This document shows, in pieces, positions 17,802-26,115 of a stretch of 64,000 nt of DNA (position 1 is its first letter; each line of letters opens with the position of its first letter). Where the stretch lies: assembly GCF_016907655.1 (NCBI RefSeq), contig NZ_JAFBCL010000001.1:5986001-6050000 (forward strand). The letters run 5' to 3'. Below the pieces are notes generated by a model that was not told where the DNA came from, searched no databases, and saw only the letters and a list, made by a program, of their open reading frames with translations. The DNA comes from Saccharothrix algeriensis (lineage in GTDB: Bacteria; Actinomycetota; Actinomycetes; Mycobacteriales; Pseudonocardiaceae). A program made the translations under genes and the position numbers.

Positions 17802-18017
17802 GTGCCCACCCAGCAGGAGCAGCCGGACCAGTACTGCCTGGAAGCCGTCGGCAGGCTGACCGCCGAGTTCGGCGGCGCCCTGTCCCGGGAGGCGGTGGCC
17901 GGCACGGTGCTCGCCGCCCGCCGCGACCTCGAGGGCCAGGTCGTCCGCGAAGCCCTCGCCGAGATGCTGCACCACCTCGCCCGCCACCGCCTCGACCGGC
18001 TGCTGGTCGACGCCTGA
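17802..18017 (+). CDS. Small three-helix-bundle-type protein
   Basis: A 71-residue, wholly helical protein (YCLEAVGRLTAEFGGALSRE then VREALAEMLHHLARHRLDRL). It resembles the small actinobacterial proteins annotated as three-helix bundle dimerization domains; function unknown. Ribosome site TTGGAGG precedes the GTG. The gene is alone. Confidence 0.65.
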   Translation: MPTQQEQPDQYCLEAVGRLTAEFGGALSREAVAGTVLAARRDLEGQVVREALAEMLHHLARHRLDRLLVDA

Positions 18018-18364
18018 CGCCGCCCGGCACGCGCCGGGCGCGCGGGTGACCGTCACGATCACCCGGCAGGGCGAGGGAACCCGGGCCGAGGTCGTGAACG
18101 ACGCCGTCGCGGGCCGAGGTCGGCCGGCGGGGCTCCGGGTTCGGGGTCGCCGGGCGGCGGGCGCGGGACGTCGACCGGCCGCGCCCGCACCGGCAGCGGT
18201 GACACGGCGGGCGGTGGGTGGTCGGGTGCGCTGCGGTAGCGCGAGGTCGCCGGGGGTGGCCGTCGCAGCGCCTGGTCTGTTCGGGGCATGGGCGGACTAA
18301 AGCGGCATATAACCCGATAGGGTGGGGAAGTCCATGATCGACTACCCGTGGAGGGGTACCACCT
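18018..18364. other. Intergenic region with an AT-richer promoter-like patch
   Basis: About 350 bases. Most is GC-rich and featureless, but 18295-18325 contains ACTAAAGCGGCATATAACCC, with a -10-like TATAAC some 55 bases before the next gene. I take it as the likely promoter of the 74-residue protein. Confidence 0.45.
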
Positions 18365-18589
18365 GTGGCTGTTTCCGTGAACCTGGACAAGCAGCTGGAC
18401 AAGGCTTACGAGGGCCTGGGCGTGTCCGAGGTGCTCGACGCGCCGGTGGCCGCGCTGGCCGGGGTCAGCGGCGCTGACGCGGAGAAGCTGGAGTCCGCCT
18501 TCGGCATCAAGTCCGTCCGCGACCTGGGCACGAGCAAGTACTTCGCACTGGCCGCGGCGCTGGTCGAGTTGGAGAAGGCCGCCGAGTGA
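18365..18589 (+). CDS. Small helix-hairpin-helix-like protein
   Basis: A 74-residue protein. APVAALAGVSGADAEKLESA followed by FGIKSVRDLGTSKYFALAAA reads like a helix-hairpin-helix fold of the kind found in ribosomal S13-like or DNA-repair HhH domains. Homologous short actinobacterial proteins have no assigned role. The GTG start lies about 12 bases after GGAGGGG; an upstream ATG at 18334 is out of frame. Confidence 0.65.
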   Translation: MAVSVNLDKQLDKAYEGLGVSEVLDAPVAALAGVSGADAEKLESAFGIKSVRDLGTSKYFALAAALVELEKAAE

Positions 18590-18717
18590 GGCCGGCGCCG
18601 GTCCGCGGGCGGCAGCCCCGCCCGCGGACCGGCGCCCGCGGCGGTCCGGCCGGGCCGCGGCCACCGGCGCTCGTGGCCGGGCGCCTGCGGCGCCGCGCCT
18701 CCCCCGTCGTGGAGCGG

Positions 18718-19266
18718 TCATACCGGCGCGCCCCGGTCGTGGCCGTGCGGTGGTTCGTCGTCGGGCCCGGACGCCGGGTCCCGGGGTCGTCGCGCGGACA
18801 GCAGCAGTCGGACGCCGAAAGCCGACACGGTGATCAGCAGGCCGATCAGGGCCAACGGCGGGTCGGACAGCAGGCCGACCACCACCAGCACCACCCCGAA
18901 CACGGCCACGGCGGTGAGCCGCCCGTCCGCCCGGTGACCCGGCAGGCCCGGGGTCCTCCGGAGGCGTTCGGCGAACTCGGGGTCCTCGTCCTCCAGCGCC
19001 CGCTCGATCGCGCGCAGCCGGCGTCGCTCGTGCGGGCGGAGCCCGGTGGGGTCGGCGCGGGCCGCGGCGTGGACGGCACGTGGCCGGTCCTCGCCCCCGC
19101 GGTGGTAGAGCAGCCGGGTCCGACACCGGTGCCGCGCGCCGTACCCGACGCCCAGCAGGCCGACGGCGAGCACGGTGAGCAGCACCAGGTCCCATCGCAC
19201 GGCAGCGGTGGAACCCGACACCGCCAGCAGCAGGGCGGCCGACACGAGCCACAACAACCATCGCAC
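18718..19266 (-). CDS. DUF3040 family membrane protein
   Basis: A 182-residue protein with an N-terminal hydrophobic pair (WLLWLVSAALLLAVSGS and LVLLTVLAVGLLGVG), the DUF3040 signature LRPHERRRLRAIERALEDED at about residues 95-115, and a second hydrophobic pair near 135-170. Typical DUF3040 proteins have only the signature plus two C-terminal helices, so the N-terminal pair is an addition. GGAAGGAG lies 5 bases before the GTG. Role unknown. Confidence 0.8.
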   Translation of the reverse strand: MRWLLWLVSAALLLAVSGSTAAVRWDLVLLTVLAVGLLGVGYGARHRCRTRLLYHRGGEDRPRAVHAAARADPTGLRPHERRRLRAIERALEDEDPEFAERLRRTPGLPGHRADGRLTAVAVFGVVLVVVGLLSDPPLALIGLLITVSAFGVRLLLSARRPRDPASGPDDEPPHGHDRGAPV

Positions 19267-19711
19267 GCCGACTCCTTCCGTCAACCTCGGGCCGGCGTCG
19301 CCACCGGCCGGGTGGGCGGTCCCCGCCATGGTCGCCCGCCGGGCGGCGGGCGACCAGGTGCGGAGCAGGTGGGCAAGAGCCCGGTTGCTTGCCGGAGGTC
19401 GGCAAGTCGGGGGCCGGTCGCCGCAGGCGTCCCGGCCCTGCGCACCCGGATGTGCGACCGCCGCCGCCGAGCGGGAGTCCACTCGACACGGATCCGCGCG
19501 TCGGGGGCGCTACGATCGTCATCGGTGTGCCGGGAAGCCTGGTCGGCGGGGAATCCGCTGTCGCCCGGGAACGGAGGCCACCCATGGCCGCGCACGTCGC
19601 CGCCTGTCGCGGGGCAACCGGTCGTGACCGCTCCCGCACCCCGCCGGAGGGGGATCGGCGGCGCGACACGGGCGCGGGCCGCCCGCGCCCGACCGGTGAG
19701 GAGCGCCGGCC
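19267..19711. other. Intergenic region between divergent genes
   Basis: About 445 bases. I see no gene with a credible start or family. The stretch presumably carries promoters for the DUF3040 gene and the methyltransferase; no clear palindrome is visible. Confidence 0.35.
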
Positions 19712-20569
19712 GTGGTGAGCGGAGCGGCGGGCACCGCCGCCGGACCCATGGTGATCGCGGCGGTGGAGCAGCACTACCCGCCCGGGCGCCGCCTGCTCGA
19801 CGACCCGCTGGCGGGTTCGGTGCTGCCCCCGGTGTCGCGGTGGGTGGCGGGGTCGGCCCGCCACCCCGTGCTGCGCGAGTGGCTGATCAGGCTCTTCGAG
19901 GGCGCCGCCCCCGGTGTCTGGGGAGGCGTCGCCTGCCGCAAGCGCTACATCGACGAGCAGGTGGTGCGGGCGCTGGGCGACGGCATCGGGTGCGCGGTCG
20001 TCCTGGGGTCCGGCCTGGACACCCGTGCGCACCGCCTGGTGGCCCCCGCGGGCGCGTCGGCGTTCGAAGTGGACCTCGCGGCCAACGTCGACCGCAAGCG
20101 CAGGCGGCTGGGGGCGTGCGAGCGCGTGACGCTCGTGCCGGTCGACTTCGACACCGGCGACCTGGGCGCCGCGCTGGTCGCCCGCGGCCACCGGGTCGGG
20201 CAGCGGTGCCTGTTCGTGTGGGAAGGGGTGACCCAGTACCTGACCGAGGAGGGCTTCCGCCGCACCTTCGACTTCCTGGCCGGCGCGGCGCCGGGCAGCA
20301 GGCTGGTGTTCACCTACGTCCGGCACGACTTCATCGACGGCAGCGACGCGCACGGGGCCGCCGCGCCGCACCACCGGTTCGTCACCCGGCAGCGCCTGTG
20401 GCGGATCGGGCTGCGCCCGCGCGACGTGGGCGCCCTGCTGGCGCGGTACGGCTGGTGGAAGGTGGAGGACGTCGGGGCCGAGGAGTTCCGGGCGCGCTAC
20501 GTGCGGCCCACCGGCCGCGAGGTGCCGGTGTCGCCCTGGGAGAGGACGGTGTTGGCCGAGAAGCCGTGA
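19712..20569 (+). CDS. Class I SAM-dependent methyltransferase (TIGR00027/LCMT-like)
   Basis: A 285-residue protein. RRLLDDPLAGSVLPP near the start, RKRYIDEQVVRAL, the SAM-binding VVLGSGLDTRAHRL, and LFVWEGVTQYLTEEGFRRTF are the hallmarks of the family related to leucine carboxyl methyltransferases and to the many mycobacterial S-adenosylmethionine-dependent enzymes of unknown substrate. The start is GTG at 19712, with GTGAGGAG some 12 bases upstream; a second GTG follows at once. No operon partner is evident. Confidence 0.88.
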   Translation: MVSGAAGTAAGPMVIAAVEQHYPPGRRLLDDPLAGSVLPPVSRWVAGSARHPVLREWLIRLFEGAAPGVWGGVACRKRYIDEQVVRALGDGIGCAVVLGSGLDTRAHRLVAPAGASAFEVDLAANVDRKRRRLGACERVTLVPVDFDTGDLGAALVARGHRVGQRCLFVWEGVTQYLTEEGFRRTFDFLAGAAPGSRLVFTYVRHDFIDGSDAHGAAAPHHRFVTRQRLWRIGLRPRDVGALLARYGWWKVEDVGAEEFRARYVRPTGREVPVSPWERTVLAEKP

Positions 20570-20635
20570 ACAACCCACCCCGGCGCGGACCACCCGCTGC
20601 GCCGACCCCGACCGACGACTGCGGAAGTGGGACAC

Positions 20636-21817
20636 ATGGCACGAGCCAGAAGGCCGGGGCCCGCGCGCGGCGACACCGCTGAGCTGTGGGCCGGTGTTGC
20701 CGGGCGGGCGAGCCGGCAGGCGCACGGCGTGCCCGTCGAACTGCTCGACGGCTACCTCGCCGACCTGGACGAGGTCAGCGCGTCCGGTCGCCCGTCCGGA
20801 CCGGACCGGCTGCGGGTGCGCCACGACGTCGGCGCCCGCGCGGCGGCGCAGGGGGTGCCCCTGCGCGGGGTGATCGACATGTACCTGAGCGCCACGTGGC
20901 TGGCCTGGCCGCTGCTGTCCGGCGTGCGGCGGGCGAGGAACCCGGACGTGCTGCGCGAGCTGGGGGAGGCGGTGTTCAAAGCGGCCGACGCGGCGGTCAT
21001 GGCGGTCGCGGAGGGCTACGAGAAGGCGCAGCGCTGGTCGGTGCGCCAGGAGGAGTCGTTCCGCCGGGAGTTCGTCGACGACCTGCTCGACGGGCGCAAC
21101 CTGGGGCAGTTGGCCGAGCGGGCGGAGCGCTTCGGGCTGCGGTTGGCGGGCAGCAACGTCGTGGCGGCGGCGCACTGCCCGGAGCCGGTGGTCGACGGCG
21201 GCGAGGTGGCCAGGGCGGTGGAGACCTCGCTGCACCTGCGCCTGGACTCCCGCGACGTCCTCATCACCACCAAGGCCGGCCTGCTGGTCTGCGTCGTCCC
21301 GGACACCATGGCCGGCGTCCTCGACGAGTTCACGCGGCAGGTGGCCGCGGCCCTGGGGGACGCCTCGACGTGGTGGGTCGGTGTCGGTCGCGCCCAGTCC
21401 GGGCCGGGCGGCGTGGTGCGCTCCTTCGAGCAGGCCAGGCACGCGCTGGACATCGCCGAGCGCCTGGCGCTGCCCGGCCGCGTGCACCGGGCCGACGACC
21501 TGCTGGTCTACCAGGTCCTGCTGCGCGACAGCGCCGCCCTGGCCGACCTGGTGTCGGTGGTGCTGGAACCCCTGCGCGAGGTGCGGGGAGGGGCCGGCCC
21601 GCTGCTGGCCACGCTGTCGGCCTACTTCGCCGCCGGGCAGGTGGCGGCGGCCTGCGCACGGGAGTTGCAGGTGGGCGTCCGGACGGTGACCTACCGCCTG
21701 CAGCGCGTCCGGGAACTGACCGGCTACTCGGTGGAGGACCCGTCGCAGGCCCTGTCGCTGCACGTCGCGGTGCTCGGGGCCAAGCTGCTCGACTGGCCGC
21801 CGGCCGCGGCGCCGTGA
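20636..21817 (+). CDS. PucR/CdaR-type transcriptional regulator
   Basis: A 393-residue regulator. The N-terminal helical sensor domain (about 20-145) resembles RsbRD-type N-terminal domains. The middle shows a degenerate GGDEF-like CdaR domain (WWVGVGRAQSGPGGVVRSFEQARHAL). The C-terminus is a PucR-type helix-turn-helix (ACARELQVGVRTVTYRLQRV). ATG 20636 is preferred to an in-frame GTG at 20627 because GGAAG then lies 8 bases upstream. It precedes the NfeD-SPFH pair by 146 bases on the same strand and might control it. Confidence 0.88.
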   Translation: MARARRPGPARGDTAELWAGVAGRASRQAHGVPVELLDGYLADLDEVSASGRPSGPDRLRVRHDVGARAAAQGVPLRGVIDMYLSATWLAWPLLSGVRRARNPDVLRELGEAVFKAADAAVMAVAEGYEKAQRWSVRQEESFRREFVDDLLDGRNLGQLAERAERFGLRLAGSNVVAAAHCPEPVVDGGEVARAVETSLHLRLDSRDVLITTKAGLLVCVVPDTMAGVLDEFTRQVAAALGDASTWWVGVGRAQSGPGGVVRSFEQARHALDIAERLALPGRVHRADDLLVYQVLLRDSAALADLVSVVLEPLREVRGGAGPLLATLSAYFAAGQVAAACARELQVGVRTVTYRLQRVRELTGYSVEDPSQALSLHVAVLGAKLLDWPPAAAP

Positions 21818-21963
21818 CCGACCCCGGTTGCCGGGAACCGGCAACCGGGGCGGTTCCGGGTCGGCCTGGTTCACGCGTTGTCCCCCCAGTCCGGTCGGGA
21901 GAGCATAAAGGCAGGTCAAAGGCACGAAGTCGAAGTCGCTGCCAGTCGTGGAGGAGGTGTCGC

Positions 21964-22413
21964 GTGCACGCTTGGCTCGTGTGGTCCTCGATGGCGTTGT
22001 TGCTCGGGGTGGTAGAGCTGTTCAGCCTCACCGGCGCGCTGGGCGTCCTCGGCGGCGCCGCGTTGCTCACCGCCGGGGCCGCCGGGATCGGCCTGCCCGT
22101 CGCGGCGCAGTTCGCGGTGTTCGCGCTCGCTTCGGTCCTGGGCCTGGTGCTGCTGCGCCCGCTCGCCCGGCGCCACCGGCGCGCAGCCGCGTCCGCGCGC
22201 TTCGGCGTCGACGCGCTCGTGGGCGAGTCCGGTCCCGTGCTGCGCGAGGTGACGCGGCACGGGGGCCGGGTGCGGATCGCGGGGGAGGAGTGGACGGCGC
22301 GGCCGTTCGACGACGCCCTGGTGATCCCCGAGGGCGCCACCGCGGAGGTCCTGCGGATCAGCGGCAGCACCGCGTACGTCTACCCGGGGAGTGGGTCGTG
22401 GAAGCTTCAGTGA
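21964..22413 (+). CDS. NfeD-like membrane protein
   Basis: A 149-residue protein: N-terminal membrane helices (ALLLGVVELFSLTGALGVLG and about two more), then a soluble OB-fold domain from about residue 80 (ALVGESGPVLREVTRHGGRVR to STAYVYPG). Short NfeD proteins (NfeD1b type) partner with SPFH proteins such as the next gene, with which it overlaps by 16 bp. The GTG has GGAGG about 8 bases upstream. Such pairs are linked to membrane microdomains and quality control. Confidence 0.88.
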   Translation: MHAWLVWSSMALLLGVVELFSLTGALGVLGGAALLTAGAAGIGLPVAAQFAVFALASVLGLVLLRPLARRHRRAAASARFGVDALVGESGPVLREVTRHGGRVRIAGEEWTARPFDDALVIPEGATAEVLRISGSTAYVYPGSGSWKLQ

Positions 22414-23423
22414 TCGTCGGTGTGCTCATCGCGCTGCTGGTGGTGCTGGTGGTGTTGAGCGCGGTGCGGATCGTGCCCCAGGCGCGGGCGCGCAACGTGG
22501 AGCGGTTGGGGCGGTTCCAGCGCACGCTGCAACCCGGGCTCAACGTGGTGATCCCGTTCATCGACCGGGTGCACCCGGCGATCGACCTGCGCGAGCAGGT
22601 GGTGTCGTTCCAGCCGCAGCCGGTCATCACCGAGGACAACCTCGTGGTGGAGATCGACACGGTGCTGTACTTCCAGGTGACCGACCCGCGGGCGGCGTTC
22701 TACGAGATCGCCAGCTACCTGCAGGCCGTCGAGCAGCTGACCGTCACGACGCTGCGCAACGTGGTGGGCTCCATGGACCTGGAGAGCACGCTGACCTCCC
22801 GCGACACCATCAACAGCCAGCTGCGGGGCGTGCTCGACGACGCCACCGGCAAGTGGGGGCTGCGGGTCAACCGGGTGGAGATCAAGGCCATCGACCCGCC
22901 GCGCACCATCAAGGACGCGATGGAGAAGCAGATGCGCGCCGAGCGGGACAAGCGCGCCGCCATCCTCACCGCGGAAGGGCAGCGGCAGTCGCAGATCCTG
23001 ACCGCCGAGGGCGACAAGCAGGCCGCCGTGCTGCGCGCCGAGGGCGAGCGGGCGGCGGAGATCCTCAAGGCCGAGGGCCAGTCGCGGGCGATCGACCAGG
23101 TGTTCCAGGCCGTGCACCGCAACGACCCCGACCCGAAGCTGCTGGCCTACCAGTACTTGCAGACGCTGCCGCAGTTGGCGCAGGGCGCCGGCAACACCTT
23201 CTGGGTCATCCCCAGCGAGGTCACCTCGGCGCTCCAGGGGATCTCCCGCGCCTTCACCGAGACCCTGCCCAGGGTCCCGGCCACCGGACCCGCCGCCGGC
23301 CCGGCCGACCACGCCGCGGCCCAGGCCGCCGACGACGCCAACCGCGCCGCGGAAGCCGCGGCCGAGGCCGTCGCCGACGCCGAGATCGCGAGCCGGGCGC
23401 CCGCGGCGCCCGCCTCCGCCTGA
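22398..23423 (+). CDS. SPFH/Band 7 (stomatin-like) membrane protein
   Basis: A 341-residue protein with one N-terminal membrane helix (VIVGVLIALLVVLVVLSAV). The SPFH domain follows (IVPQARARNVERLGRFQRT to VEIKAIDPPRTIKDAMEKQM), then a coiled-coil rich in AEG repeats (AILTAEGQRQSQILTAEGDK). A long alanine-rich tail ends the protein. It should oligomerise at the membrane with the NfeD partner whose gene it overlaps. It is closest in layout to stomatin/slipin and QmcA-type proteins. Confidence 0.93.
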   Translation: MEASVIVGVLIALLVVLVVLSAVRIVPQARARNVERLGRFQRTLQPGLNVVIPFIDRVHPAIDLREQVVSFQPQPVITEDNLVVEIDTVLYFQVTDPRAAFYEIASYLQAVEQLTVTTLRNVVGSMDLESTLTSRDTINSQLRGVLDDATGKWGLRVNRVEIKAIDPPRTIKDAMEKQMRAERDKRAAILTAEGQRQSQILTAEGDKQAAVLRAEGERAAEILKAEGQSRAIDQVFQAVHRNDPDPKLLAYQYLQTLPQLAQGAGNTFWVIPSEVTSALQGISRAFTETLPRVPATGPAAGPADHAAAQAADDANRAAEAAAEAVADAEIASRAPAAPASA

Positions 23424-23466
23424 CCCACCCCCGATCAGGGGCGGTCCCCGCACGGGGGCCGATCAC

Positions 23467-23505
23467 CGCACCGGAGCGCTGCCGACCAAGGCGTGCTCCG
23501 GTGCG
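23467..23505. terminator. Hairpin after the SPFH gene
   Basis: CGCACCGGAGC (23467-23477) is complementary to 23495-23505 with a 17-base loop, 44 bases after the SPFH stop. A plausible terminator of the NfeD-SPFH transcript. Confidence 0.6.
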
Positions 23506-23614
23506 CTCGTCCGCCCCGCGGGCGCGTTCGCCGCTGTGCCGTCACCGCGGGTGGACCGGCCCGGACGGGAAGCCGCGCCCCGGGCCTGTCCCGGCCGCCG
23601 CCAGGTGGCGCCGT

Positions 23615-23656
23615 CCCGGGAGTCCTCACCCGGGAGCCCTCACCCGGGAGTCCTCA
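23615..23656. repeat. Three tandem 14-bp repeats
   Basis: CCCGGGAGTCCTCA occurs at 23615-23628 and 23643-23656, with a one-base variant between. It lies in the gap before the second STAS gene. Each unit carries a SmaI-type CCCGGG palindrome. Confidence 0.8.
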
Positions 23657-23738
23657 ATGGACAGCAACCGCCGAACAGCCGCATGTGCCCCGATAACCGG
23701 CGACAGGGCGCACACCACGACCATCGGAGCCCACAACC

Positions 23739-24284
23739 ATGCCCACCCGGCACGACACCGCGTACGACGTCCTCGACAGCCGCCCGATCACCACTCGTGA
23801 GGCGCCCGCCCTCACCGTCACCGTCACCGACGTGACCGGCCGCCGCATCGACGAACGCGTCGGCGGCGTCGAGGGTCCCCGTGCCGCTCGCGGTCACGAC
23901 CGCATGCGGCACCCGCCGGCCCGACGTGCGCAACCCGGCGCCCGGCACCGCCCGGCGGGCGCCGCGGTCGTGGTGCGTGCCGTCGGCGAGGTCGACGCGG
24001 CCACCGCGCCGGTCCTGGCCGCGGGGCTGCGGACGGGCCGCGCCGCGGCACGCCCACCGTGGCCGCTGGTGGTCGACTTGACCGGCCTGCGGTTCCTCTC
24101 CGCCGCCGGCCTGACGGCGTTGGCCGCGACCCTGCGGCGGTGCGACGAGCACCGGGTGCCCCTGCGGGTGGTCGCCGCCCGGCGCGACGTGCTCCGGCCC
24201 CTCCGCCTCACCGGCTTGGACGCGCTCCTCGACATCAGGGCCACGCTCGCCGAAGCCCTCGGTCCGGGCGCGGGGCCGCGGTGA
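23739..24284 (+). CDS. STAS-domain protein translationally coupled to nhaA
   Basis: A 181-residue protein. About the first 65 residues are of low complexity. The STAS domain covers about 70-175: VVVRAVGEVDAATAPVLAAG, VVDLTGLRFLSAAGLTALAA. Where RsbV-like antagonists have a phosphorylatable serine followed by SG or NG, this protein has LSAAGL; a serine is present one position earlier. Its stop overlaps the nhaA start by 4 bp. STAS domains are known as regulatory parts of SulP transporters, so a role linked to the antiporter is conceivable but unproven. Confidence 0.75.
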   Translation: MPTRHDTAYDVLDSRPITTREAPALTVTVTDVTGRRIDERVGGVEGPRAARGHDRMRHPPARRAQPGARHRPAGAAVVVRAVGEVDAATAPVLAAGLRTGRAAARPPWPLVVDLTGLRFLSAAGLTALAATLRRCDEHRVPLRVVAARRDVLRPLRLTGLDALLDIRATLAEALGPGAGPR

Positions 24285-25528
24285 GCGCGGTGGGCGCCCG
24301 ACCGCGGTGGGGCCGTCGCCTGCGCCGGCTCGTCCACGACGAAGCGGCCGGGGGCGTGGTGCTGCTGGTGGCCGCGGTGGCGGCGCTGGTGTGGGCCAAC
24401 AGCCCCGCGGCGGCCGGCTACGAGGCCCTGTGGCACCTCCGGCTGACCGTCGGGCCGGGCCCGGTGTCGGTGACCGAGGACCTGCGGCACTGGGTCAACG
24501 ACGGGTTGATGGCGCTGTTCTTCTTCGTCGTCGGCTTGGAGGTCAAACGCGAGCTGGTGGTGGGGGAGCTGCGGGACCGGCGCGCGGCGGCGCTGCCGGC
24601 GCTGGCCGCCCTGGGCGGTGTGGTGCTGCCCGCCGTGCTGTTCCTGGCCGTGGTCGGTGGTGGACCGGAGGCGCGCGGGTGGGGCGTCCCGCTGGCCACC
24701 GACATCGCGTTCGCCGTGGGCGTGCTGGCGCTGCTGGGGTCGAGGGTGCCGGCCGGGGTGAAGCTGTTCCTGCTGTCGGTGGCGATCGTCGACGACATCA
24801 TCGCGGTGGGGGTCATCGCGGTGGCCTACACCGACGCGCTGGAACCGGGGTGGCTGCTCGCGGCGGCGGGCGGGCTGATCGCGGTCGCGGTGATGCGCCG
24901 GTCCGGCGTGGGCCCGGTCGCCGCGTACGTCCCGGTGGGCGTGTTCGTCTGGTACGCGACGCTGCACTCGGGGCTGCACGCCACGATCGCCGGCGTCGTG
25001 CTGGGCCTGATGACCCCGGCGCGCCCCGTGGGCGGGCGCGCCGTCCTCGACGACCTCCAGCGCCGCCTGCACCCGATCACCGCGTTCGCCGTGGTGCCGC
25101 TGTTCGCGCTGGCCAACGCCGGGGTGGACCTGCGTGGCGGGGCCGTGGGGGAGGCGGTGGGCAGCCCGGTGGCGTGGGGGGTCGTGCTCGGCCTGCTCGT
25201 GGGCAAGGTCGTGGGGATCGGCGGTGCGACGTGGCTGGCGCTGCGCCTGCGGGTCGGCGTGCTGCCCGCCGGGGTGCCGCCGCGGCTGGTGTGGGGGGTG
25301 GCGGCGCTGGCCGGGATCGGGTTCACGGTCTCGCTGTTCATCACCGACCTCGCCTACACCGATCCGGCGCTGGTCACCCAGGCCAAGGTCGGCATCTTCA
25401 CCGCGAGCGCCGTGGCCGCCGCCCTGGGCAGCGCGCTGCTGCTCGCGTCGACCCGGCGCGACCGCCGGGCGCGCGCCGCGCCGGGCGGGCCGGGCGGGCC
25501 GGGCGACGGCGCGGACCGGCGCGCCTAG
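24281..25528 (+). CDS. nhaA: Na+/H+ antiporter NhaA (first copy)
   Basis: A 415-residue membrane antiporter. The family core is intact: LMALFFFVVGLEVKRELVVG, PLATDIAFAVGVLALLGSRV and the ion-binding aspartate pair in SVAIVDDIIAVGVIA, followed by TLHSGLHATIAGVVLGL and AGIGFTVSLFITDLAY. It expels Na+ or Li+ in exchange for protons. The GTG start overlaps the STAS stop (GTGA). Its stop codon overlaps that of the convergent TetR gene in the shared sequence CTAG. Confidence 0.95.
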   Translation: MSAVGARPRWGRRLRRLVHDEAAGGVVLLVAAVAALVWANSPAAAGYEALWHLRLTVGPGPVSVTEDLRHWVNDGLMALFFFVVGLEVKRELVVGELRDRRAAALPALAALGGVVLPAVLFLAVVGGGPEARGWGVPLATDIAFAVGVLALLGSRVPAGVKLFLLSVAIVDDIIAVGVIAVAYTDALEPGWLLAAAGGLIAVAVMRRSGVGPVAAYVPVGVFVWYATLHSGLHATIAGVVLGLMTPARPVGGRAVLDDLQRRLHPITAFAVVPLFALANAGVDLRGGAVGEAVGSPVAWGVVLGLLVGKVVGIGGATWLALRLRVGVLPAGVPPRLVWGVAALAGIGFTVSLFITDLAYTDPALVTQAKVGIFTASAVAAALGSALLLASTRRDRRARAAPGGPGGPGDGADRRA

Positions 25529-26115
25529 CGCCCCGTGCCCAGCGCCGCGAACGCCTGGTCGACCAGCGAACGGAGGTCGTCGGCCCGCTCGCCCTCGACC
25601 CACGCGGTGAGGGCGGTGGTGATCGCCGTGGTGGCCGCCGCGGCGATCACGCGCAGCCGCAGGTCGACCGGTCGCCGTTCGCGGTCGGCGAGGGCGGCGG
25701 CGAGCAGGTCGCCGGTGGCGGCGGTGTTGCGCCACTGCCGTGCGTGCAGGGCGGGGGTGGTGACGATGAGCCGGGCGCGGGCGTAGACGGCGTCGTGGTC
25801 GGTGTCGAGCACCGCGTCCAGGCCGGCGCGCAGGGCGGCGCGCAGCGCTTCCAGCGGGCTCTCCCCGGCGGGGCGGGCGCGGACCAGGTCGGCGATGAGC
25901 GGATCGTAGTCGTCGTCCTCCACCACGGCTTCCTTGGTGGGGAAGTAGCGGAAGAAGGTCATGTGCGACACGCCCGCCGCGGCGGCGATCTGCTCGACCG
26001 TGGTCTGCTCGTAGCCCTGGTCGAGGAACAACCGCAGCGCGTGGTCCTGGATCATGCGGCGGGTGCGCGCCTTGCGCTGCTCGCGCACCCCACCCGGCCC
26101 TGCCTGGTTCGTCAC
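25525..26115 (-). CDS. TetR-family transcriptional regulator
   Basis: A 196-residue repressor. The N-terminal helix-turn-helix is at about residues 10-60 (LFLDQGYEQTTVEQIAAAAG then VSHMTFFRYFPTKEAVV). The C-terminal ligand domain resembles TetR_C proteins of small-molecule-responsive regulators. Its GTG start overlaps the stop of the monooxygenase by 4 bp, so it is co-transcribed downstream of its probable target and likely represses the promoter at about 27510-27545, which carries a suitable palindrome. Confidence 0.92.
   Translation of the reverse strand: MTNQAGPGGVREQRKARTRRMIQDHALRLFLDQGYEQTTVEQIAAAAGVSHMTFFRYFPTKEAVVEDDDYDPLIADLVRARPAGESPLEALRAALRAGLDAVLDTDHDAVYARARLIVTTPALHARQWRNTAATGDLLAAALADRERRPVDLRLRVIAAAATTAITTALTAWVEGERADDLRSLVDQAFAALGTGR

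Noticed and set aside
18059..21925. A 1288-residue leftward open frame crossing several genes
   Set aside because: It runs antisense to genes with clear domains (methyltransferase, PucR regulator) and has no family resemblance.
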